NCBI GenBank assembly: GCA_023411265.1
Contig: JAEYOX010000107.1
Location: 1 to 6,493 of the forward strand
DNA: 6,493 bases
Origin: Bacteroidota bacterium
Lineage (GTDB): Bacteria; Bacteroidota; Bacteroidia; Flavobacteriales; Weeksellaceae
Direction of reading: 5' to 3'
A model generated the notes under the pieces. That model was given only the letters and a program-made list of their open reading frames with translations. It did not search any database and had not been told where the DNA came from. The position numbers and the translations under genes are program-made. Below, one piece after another: positions 1 to 5,800 of this stretch (positions are counted from its first letter, which is position 1; each line of letters starts with the position of its first letter).

Positions 1-77
1 TTGATCTGAGGAGAAAATTCAAATGATTTTTCCGAATGATTTTTAAAATGAATAAGGGATATTTTATTGACAATCAT
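1..77 (-). CDS. recF: RecF, N-terminal fragment (runs off left edge)
   Basis: RecF is a cytoplasmic SMC-like ATPase that binds single-strand gaps and helps RecO and RecR load RecA. Only the first 25 codons are in the window, starting at the ATG complementary to 75-77. The peptide begins MIVNKISLIHFKNHSEKSF and continues EFSPQI, with a partial next codon starting AA that fits Asn. This matches the first beta-hairpin of RecF (pattern: start, two to three residues, K-x-S/L-L-x-F/N-F-K-N-Y/H, then F-S-P-x-I-N). The Walker A loop should follow within about ten residues, outside the window. No competing frame is open here, and the fragment is too short for routine ORF calling. The start lies 133 bases downstream of the stop of the Omp85-like gene on the same strand. 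A weak promoter candidate lies in that gap. Another SMC-type N-terminus (for example RecN) fits less well. The call rests on remembered family pattern, not on an alignment. Confidence 0.8.
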   Translation of the reverse strand, partial: MIVNKISLIHFKNHSEKSFEFSPQI

Positions 78-210
78 ACTTCTATGTTGAGATATATCAG
101 GTTTTCATTAGAATTCCAGCGTGGCAAAAGGTAGAAAACAATGAAATTTTTCTGCTGATTTTTTCTCTTCAAAAATTTTGGTAAAGATAAAGCTTTCCAA
201 TCGGAATATT
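78..210 (-). other. Intergenic gap upstream of recF with a weak promoter candidate
   Basis: This AT-rich spacer separates the stop of the Omp85-like gene from the recF start. On the minus strand TACCTTTTG (complement of 125-133) resembles the Bacteroidota -7 box TAnnTTTG, but with one extra base in the spacer or a final T for G. It would give a recF leader of about 40 bases. I see no good -33 TTTG at the right distance. The sequences AAATTTTT and AAAAATTT (plus strand about 145-179) can pair as an AT-only stem with a loop of about 20 bases. No GC stem followed by a T-tract is visible, so there is no convincing terminator, and read-through from the barrel gene into recF is possible. No coding frame was found in it. 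Confidence 0.35.
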
Positions 211-2001
211 TCAGTATCCGAAATTGACAAAATGCGGAATATCCGTAGCGAAAGACTGCATCTGGAAACGGTCGTTCCGGTAACCGTTAAACTCAAAGAC
301 GGAATCATTTCCCATTGGAACTTTCGGATAATACATCAGCGAAACCTGAATTCTGTTGAACACCAGATACGGATTATTGATCAGAACTCCAATTCCGAAT
401 TTACTGTGTGTACTGCTGCTGAACAGGGAATTTCCGTTTTGGGAAAGCCACCCCACCGCTGCTGTGGCATAAGGACTGAAATGAAAATTTTTCCAGGTTT
501 TGTTGATGAACATTTGCAGCTGATAACGGAGAATCAGTTTTTCAGTCCCGATGTAATCGCCGCTGTAAGCAGGGAATTCGAGCGGTGAAGATAGATTGAT
601 TCGGTCATGATAGGAGTAATGATATTGCGGCGTTCCAATGGCCCATGTTGGCGAAAAAAAGTGGCGAACCTGTGCAAATTTCCAGTTCTGAAGCGGTGTA
701 AAATAAGTGCCCTCCAGCCGGAAAGCATCTCGCTGAGTTTCGCCGTTGAAAAATCTTCCGAATTCTGTTTTCACATTGAAATATCCCCAGTTGATGAAAC
801 TGCCGAGTGATGCCGAAATTCCTGCATACGGAACAGTTTTGTTGCCTCTGTTAAGCGCACCCGTCGTAAATCCGAACGATTTCCCGTATGGAATATCCTC
901 AGGGAGATCGTACTGAAAAATATTTTTCTGAACGGAAAATTTCCTTTCATTATACATCGCTGATGCTAAAAAACTGTTCGATGATCGGAAGAACCCCAGC
1001 TGATCCTGTTCCGGACGGTCTTTGTACTGATAATTCTGAATCCGCCCTAATATAGCAATGTTTCTTGAAATTTTTCCATCACTGATGAATACAGGGAACT
1101 GATATCCTCCCCATAAATCCTGCCGGTATACTTTGATCTGAACTTCCGGAAAAACTTCTGTAAAATTAGGAAGCAGCACTCTTCTCTTAAAATATTCAAA
1201 CTGAAAACCACCTGCCCATCGGGTGAGCGGTGAAAAGAAATCCCGTGTTGCGCTCGCGCTGATCCGTTCGTTGTCAAAGAAATCTTTTTCTCCGGAAATA
1301 TTGGCGTTGATGAAAGTACGGTATAGATTGTAAGCAGTATAGCTACCTATTAAATGATTTTGTTTATCTCTTGAATTATAAGTGTAACCGAGGCCGATTT
1401 CATGGCCTAATCCCAGCAGATTCTGTTCGGTGAGTCCGAAGCCGGTTTCGCCATTAGAGTAACTCATGCTTGGTTTCAGGCTCCAGGAATCCAGTACTTT
1501 CACATTAATATCGATGGTTTCTGTATCATCATTTTCCTCAATACTGATATTCACCCTGTTGATGAAAGGCATACTTCGGAGAATGCGCTCCGATTCATAA
1601 ATTTTTTGCGCATTATACGGTTCTCCTTTTCGGAAAAGCAGATAATTATTTATTGTGGAAGGTTTAGAATCAATATGAATGCGGTCTGCAAGCCGGTCGT
1701 ACCATTTCGCATCTTTTCTTTCTTCATTTTTGGTGTATCCGAACGGATCTACCGTTTTCACGTTAATATTGCGGATGATTTTTCCGTCGTGCATTTTCTG
1801 CTCCGGAATTTTTTCCCACGATTCTACGGATACAGAATCCGCTTCTCGCCGGAAAATAAAGCGGTGGACGAATTTCGTGAATTTTCTTTTGTCTGAAAAT
1901 TCTTCAATTTTATAATACAAAGAATCCTTTTTCTCCTGCGCCCGGAGAAGCACACTGCTGCTGAATAACAGGATAATGATAAAAAAAGTTGTAGTTCTCA
2001 A
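211..2001 (-). CDS. Omp85-like (BamA/TamA-type) outer membrane protein with one POTRA-like domain
   Basis: This is a 596-residue exported protein, probably an outer-membrane beta-barrel of the Omp85 superfamily; its substrate is unknown. Residues 1-21 form a signal peptide (R2, then a hydrophobic run ending LLRA) with Q22 after the predicted cut. Residues about 75-171 look like a single POTRA domain: a strand (IRNINVKTVDPFGY), a helix with KIYESERILRSMPFI at 133-147, then paired strands RVNISIEEND and TIDINVKVLD. Residues about 172-596 are rich in alternating aromatic strands. TEQNLLGLGHEIGLGY (191-206) matches the Omp85 barrel-entry motif N-L-x-G-x-G. The protein ends in an aromatic residue (FVNFGY), as expected for BAM recognition. 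The conserved RG[FY] of loop 6 is not recognisable; residues 468-490 (SSPLEF, then GDYIGTEKLI) occupy the equivalent place. The start is TTG at 1999-2001, because an in-frame stop at 2023-2025 leaves no ATG upstream, and the signal peptide begins exactly there. It lies 24 bases after the UbiA-like gene and is probably in the same operon. True BamA has several POTRAs and is longer, so this is a relative, not BamA itself. Confidence 0.8.
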   Translation of the reverse strand: MRTTTFFIIILLFSSSVLLRAQEKKDSLYYKIEEFSDKRKFTKFVHRFIFRREADSVSVESWEKIPEQKMHDGKIIRNINVKTVDPFGYTKNEERKDAKWYDRLADRIHIDSKPSTINNYLLFRKGEPYNAQKIYESERILRSMPFINRVNISIEENDDTETIDINVKVLDSWSLKPSMSYSNGETGFGLTEQNLLGLGHEIGLGYTYNSRDKQNHLIGSYTAYNLYRTFINANISGEKDFFDNERISASATRDFFSPLTRWAGGFQFEYFKRRVLLPNFTEVFPEVQIKVYRQDLWGGYQFPVFISDGKISRNIAILGRIQNYQYKDRPEQDQLGFFRSSNSFLASAMYNERKFSVQKNIFQYDLPEDIPYGKSFGFTTGALNRGNKTVPYAGISASLGSFINWGYFNVKTEFGRFFNGETQRDAFRLEGTYFTPLQNWKFAQVRHFFSPTWAIGTPQYHYSYHDRINLSSPLEFPAYSGDYIGTEKLILRYQLQMFINKTWKNFHFSPYATAAVGWLSQNGNSLFSSSTHSKFGIGVLINNPYLVFNRIQVSLMYYPKVPMGNDSVFEFNGYRNDRFQMQSFATDIPHFVNFGY

Positions 2002-2018
2002 TGTATTGTTTCGCCCAT
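1998..2018 (-). other. Six-codon mini-ORF overlapping the TTG start of the barrel gene
   Basis: In the gap between the UbiA-like gene and the barrel gene, an ATG (complement of 2016-2018) opens a mini-ORF encoding MGETIH. Its TGA (1998-2000) overlaps the TTG start codon (1999-2001) in the arrangement TTGA. The ATG comes seven bases after the UbiA-like stop. Such stop/start overlaps are known to allow translational reinitiation or coupling. Here that is inference only: the mini-ORF could be chance, or it could reflect a one-base sequencing or assembly indel, in which case the barrel gene would begin at this ATG with a signal peptide six residues longer. Confidence 0.3.
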
Positions 2019-2025
2019 TTGATTA

Positions 2026-2784
2026 TCAATTTATAAGCCAAGAAAGTATAAGAAAAAAGAAAGGAAATGCGCTGCATAGTTCTATCCAAAAGGAAAAATA
2101 AAGATCATCATTCGTGTTTTTTGCAAAATAAATAAGCGTAAAAGTAACCGTCTGTGTAAGAAAAAAAGCAACTGCAAATGAAAATTGTAAATAGAATATC
2201 GCTGTTATCGCTGCTGCAAATATTAAAAAATAGGCAAGATATTTGGTATTCTGAATGCCCATCATTTTTGGAAAAGTAATGATCTTGTCTTCGTGCATAT
2301 CTCTGATGTCAAAAGGTAGAACAAGAGCGGTGACCAACAGCCAGGAAATGAAGAAAATTCCGAAATTAAATTCAGGTAGAATTAGCCAGGAATTGATTAA
2401 AGCCCAGATGAAGCCCACATAAAAAATCTTCAATAAAGGTATTTTACGGATAAATTTATCCAGAAATACAGAGTTGTACAGCAAACCAAGTATCACAATT
2501 GTGAGCCATTTCAGAAGCCGGATTTCGTTGTGATTTAGGAAAATTAATATTGCAGAAATAATTCCGGACAGAATGTTGAATACCAAAACTTTGCGGAAAT
2601 GACGGGAACGTTGGTACTTTGTATAAAGATATCCGCTCCAGTACGTGACAAAAATGAGAACTATGGTAGGAAACCGAACCAGATTCTGTTCCAGCATGAA
2701 AAATACGGCCAGTAAAGTGCCGCACAATGCAACAAATATCTGGCTCTCTACAATGTATTTTTTTAGTAAATTTAGGAACTGCAT
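2026..2784 (-). CDS. UbiA-superfamily polytopic membrane protein, first aspartate motif absent
   Basis: This is a 252-residue, very hydrophobic protein with about nine predicted membrane helices (roughly 12-30, 38-57, 66-83, 91-106, 118-137, 142-158, 178-199, 203-222, 232-251), the size and fold of UbiA-type intramembrane prenyltransferases. The second aspartate motif is clear: LPFDIRDMHEDK with D159, D162 and D166, followed by TFPKMMG (170-176), which matches the family pattern D-I-R-D-x-x-x-D-...-T-x-P-x-x-x-G. LLYNS (101-105) and IRKIPLLK (112-119) also match the family. The first motif, N-D-x-x-D-x-x-x-D after helix 2, is missing; the equivalent stretch reads YWSGYLYTKYQRSR (48-61) with no acidic residue. 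It may therefore be a diverged enzyme with a different metal or diphosphate arrangement, or a non-catalytic member; the substrate is unknown. The start chosen is the ATG at 2782-2784. A longer in-frame TTG start at 2821-2823 lies inside the -7 promoter box and would add 13 hydrophilic residues, so it is rejected. The gene is followed after 24 bases by the Omp85-like gene. Confidence 0.75.
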   Translation of the reverse strand: MQFLNLLKKYIVESQIFVALCGTLLAVFFMLEQNLVRFPTIVLIFVTYWSGYLYTKYQRSRHFRKVLVFNILSGIISAILIFLNHNEIRLLKWLTIVILGLLYNSVFLDKFIRKIPLLKIFYVGFIWALINSWLILPEFNFGIFFISWLLVTALVLPFDIRDMHEDKIITFPKMMGIQNTKYLAYFLIFAAAITAIFYLQFSFAVAFFLTQTVTFTLIYFAKNTNDDLYFSFWIELCSAFPFFFLILSWLIN

Positions 2785-2862
2785 TTTAACGGTATCTACA
2801 CTTTGGTATCCAATGAAATACAAAAGTAACGATTCGAAATTGGGCTGAGTAAAATAAGACCT
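2785..2862 (+). promoter_or_regulatory. Divergent intergenic region, presumed promoter of the A2M gene
   Basis: These 78 bases separate two divergent start codons and must hold control signals for at least the rightward gene. On the plus strand TACACTTTG at 2797-2805 resembles the -7 box TAnnTTTG but has one extra spacer base, and no TTTG sits at the proper -33 distance. The hexamer GGTATC occurs twice, at 2791-2796 and 2805-2810, that is 14 bases start to start and on either side of this candidate. It could be a regulator half-site pair or chance. Directly before the ATG is an A-rich stretch (AAAATAAGACCT) with no strong Shine-Dalgarno sequence, which is normal for the phylum. Confidence 0.35.
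2821..2828 (-). promoter_or_regulatory. Bacteroidota -7 promoter box for the UbiA-like/Omp85-like operon
   Basis: On the minus strand the sequence TACTTTTG matches the Bacteroidota housekeeping -7 consensus TAnnTTTG exactly. Transcription would start near 2814-2816, giving a leader of about 30 bases before the ATG at 2784. The -33 region is poor: at about 20 bases upstream there is only TTTTA instead of TTTG. This site also decides the start codon of the gene, since the alternative TTG start overlaps it. Confidence 0.5.
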
Positions 2863-5800
2863 ATGAAAAAAATCCTTTTTATATTCCTGTTTTTAGGAAT
2901 TTCAATGACCATGAGCGCACAAAATTATTACGAAACTCAGTGGAAAAAAATTGAGAATAATTACAAAAAAGGCCTGTTCAAAAGCAATCTGCCTATTATT
3001 TTGGAAATACAAAATCGGGCACTGAAAGATAAAAATTCAGTACAGCTTATCCGCTCCCTGAAAGCAGAATTCAGTATTGTGAATCAAACAGACGACGACC
3101 CTCAGAATGATTCGGCTTCGGGTTTTTTTTCGAAACTGCAAACCATAGAAAAGGAATTAAAGAATGATGAAAAAGTATTGTATAAAGTTCTGTTGGGAGA
3201 ATTTTTCGATGAATATTACAACAGCAATTCCTGGCAGATTAATCAACGCACCAATCTTAACAATCAGGATTTTTCACAAATAGAATCGTGGAGCAAACAG
3301 GATTTTAAAAATTTTCTTTCAACAAATTATGCTGAACTGAAACAGGAAAAAGCAGTTTTGAAACAAATTAAAATGCAGCAATACAAAGAGATTTTCCAAA
3401 ATACTGAAAATCTGGAGTATTTTCCTACGCTGTTCGATTGGAGTTCCAGCCAGCAAATACAGTTTCTGCGCAATCAGCAGTTATTCACACCCAATGAACT
3501 TCATGCGAATCATGATAAAATCAATACTCTTTTTGATGAATTGATTGCCCATCATCCCGGGAATTCTCAACTGTACTTTCAGCACCAGAAAATCAATTAT
3601 ACATGCGAATTTACCAATTGTAAAAATCGTCTGGAACAGCTGCAAAACCTGTTCAGATCTTCTGCCGAAGGTGATTATAAAGTAATGATCGCTGATGATA
3701 TTGCTGAAGAACTCCTTCAGAAAAACCAACATAACGAAGCTCTTTTACTCATAGGAACGGTGAAAAAAACCTATCCGAAATCTAAATTCCTGAACAATAT
3801 CATCAACCGTGAAAACGCTATTGTCAATCCGTTGCTTCTTTTTCATTACGAAAAAGAAACGCAAAGCCAAAAACCCATTCACATCGTTGCGGAACACAAA
3901 AATGTGGACCGTTTTTCACTGAATATTTATCAAACCGATGATGTGCAGGGATTCATGAATTATGTGTACGATTCTTACAGGCATGATTTTGAATCCGTGA
4001 AAAAGACATTGGTTCGGAAAGAAATCTTTGAAATTCATAACAAAAAGGATTACCGCAGTTACAAAACCTCTTACGAAATCCAACCGCTTCCTTCCGGAAT
4101 TTATCTGGTGGAATTTGTCGTGGAAGACAAAATTCAGGACAGTTTTTATTTCATCGCCTCCGAAAACAGAGTCATTGATTTTCAAAAAAATGATTTTAAT
4201 AAAAACGATGACATTAAAAAACTGATGAAACGTGAAAATGGTGCGGAAATACCCAACACCAATATTGATTTTTATGAACATGTTCAAGGAAAACCATTAA
4301 CGAAAGCTTCAGGGAAATCCGATTCGCAAGGAAAATTTGTATTTCCGCAATCGGCGAATAAAAATTATTATCGCTATTATCTGCTGAAATCGGCCGGCAA
4401 TAATTATCAGTTGGTGAATCATTATGACAACAGAAACAAATTGGCGAATGATATAAAAGATCGTGCTACGGCTCAGATTTTTCTGGACAGGGCAATATAT
4501 CGACCCGGACAAACCGTTTATTTTAAGGCGATTGCCACCGCTTTCAATGGAAAAGGAACCAAAGAAAATGTGGCCGAAAAAGTACAGTTGAACGTAATTT
4601 TAAAAGATGCCAACGGCGAAGAGATTTCGAAGCAAACATTAACTACCAATGATTTCGGATCTGTACACGGAAGTTTTGCGCTTCCCAAAGGCAAACTGAA
4701 CGGAAGTTTTCGCATCGAAGTAAAAGGAACTGTAGCAACGGTCAATATCAGCAGCCACAAATATTTCAGTGTGGAAGAATACAAACGTCCGAAATTTGAA
4801 GTGACATTCGAGCCGATAAAAGACGAATACAAATATGGCGAAACCATCGAACTGAAAGGAAAAGCGATGATGTTTTCCGGAGTTCCGCTGAGCAATGCCT
4901 CGGTGAATTACGAAATCAAAAAACGCAATATCCGGTGGAGATACTTCGGGTGGTTTCCGCAAGGTGAGGACAATGAAAATTCAATTTTGGGTTCAGTGCA
5001 AACCGATGAAAAGGGAGAATTTGCCATCAGAATTGAGCTGAAAAAAGACGAAACTTTGGAGGGAATTCAGATTGATAATTACGAAATTGAGGCCAGTGTT
5101 ACTGATATTAACGGAGAAACCCAAAGTGCAACGGAAAACGTGAAAGTGGCCTCGGTGTCTCATTATATTCAGGCAGAAAATCTCGGAAACATTTTTACTG
5201 ATGAACATGCCAAGCTAAAAGTGGAGACCAAAAACTACAACGATCAGAATCTGTACAGGCCGTATCATGTAAAACTTTCGAAACTTCAGGAACCGGACCG
5301 TATTTTCAGGGATAATTTTAAATCAACAATCCAGGATCTTCCTCAGCTTTCCAAAGCTGACTTTATTCAGAAGTTTCCGCACGACCGATTTGATAAAAAC
5401 GACGAAATAGCCAATTGGAAAGTAGAGAAAATAATAGTAAATCGGCTGGAAAATTCCTCGTCTTCCAGTAGAAATGAGAAACAGGAAGTCGGCGTAGTGG
5501 AAAAACTTGATTTGGGGAAACTCGATGCCGGAACGTATCAGCTTGAATTGTTCAACATTGAAGGAAAGGATACCATCAAATCGGTTCAGCATTTTCAGGT
5601 GTGGGACAAAAGATTTTTAAAAAATTCGCAGAAACCCTTCCTCGAAATCATCGCGCCGAAAGAAGAAGTGCAGCGTGGAACTAAAGCCCGTGTTTACGTG
5701 TATTCGGCAGTTCCAGATGCCGGCGTAACTGTGTTCTTGCAAACCGGCAACGGCGAAACGAAAACAGAAAAGCGCAGGCTGAAAAACGGCGTTCTTGTGT

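Noticed and set aside
145..179. AT-only inverted repeat as a terminator of the barrel gene
   Set aside because: The stem has no GC pairs and a long loop, and is not followed by a clear T-tract in a terminator arrangement.
178..588. Plus-strand frame of 136 codons
   Set aside because: It lies entirely opposite the Omp85-like gene, starts with a non-ATG codon, has no recognisable domain, and the minus-strand gene accounts for the region.
2456..2725. Minus-strand frame of 89 codons inside the UbiA-like gene
   Set aside because: It is an out-of-frame shadow of the membrane protein with no membrane or domain signature of its own.
2785..2823. Thirteen-residue N-terminal extension of the UbiA-like protein from a TTG start
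   Set aside because: The TTG overlaps a perfect -7 promoter box, and an ATG with a normal N-terminus follows.
3916..4962. Several minus-strand frames of 67-125 codons
   Set aside because: They are antisense to the A2M gene and are rich in Phe, Ile and His, as expected for the complement of an Asn/Lys/Glu-rich coding frame. None shows a domain or start context.
5455..5472. Run of five serines in the A2M protein (residues 865-869) as a coding repeat or slippage site
   Set aside because: The codons are mixed (TCC, TCG, TCT, TCC, AGT), so it is not a simple-sequence DNA repeat. It reads as an ordinary surface loop.
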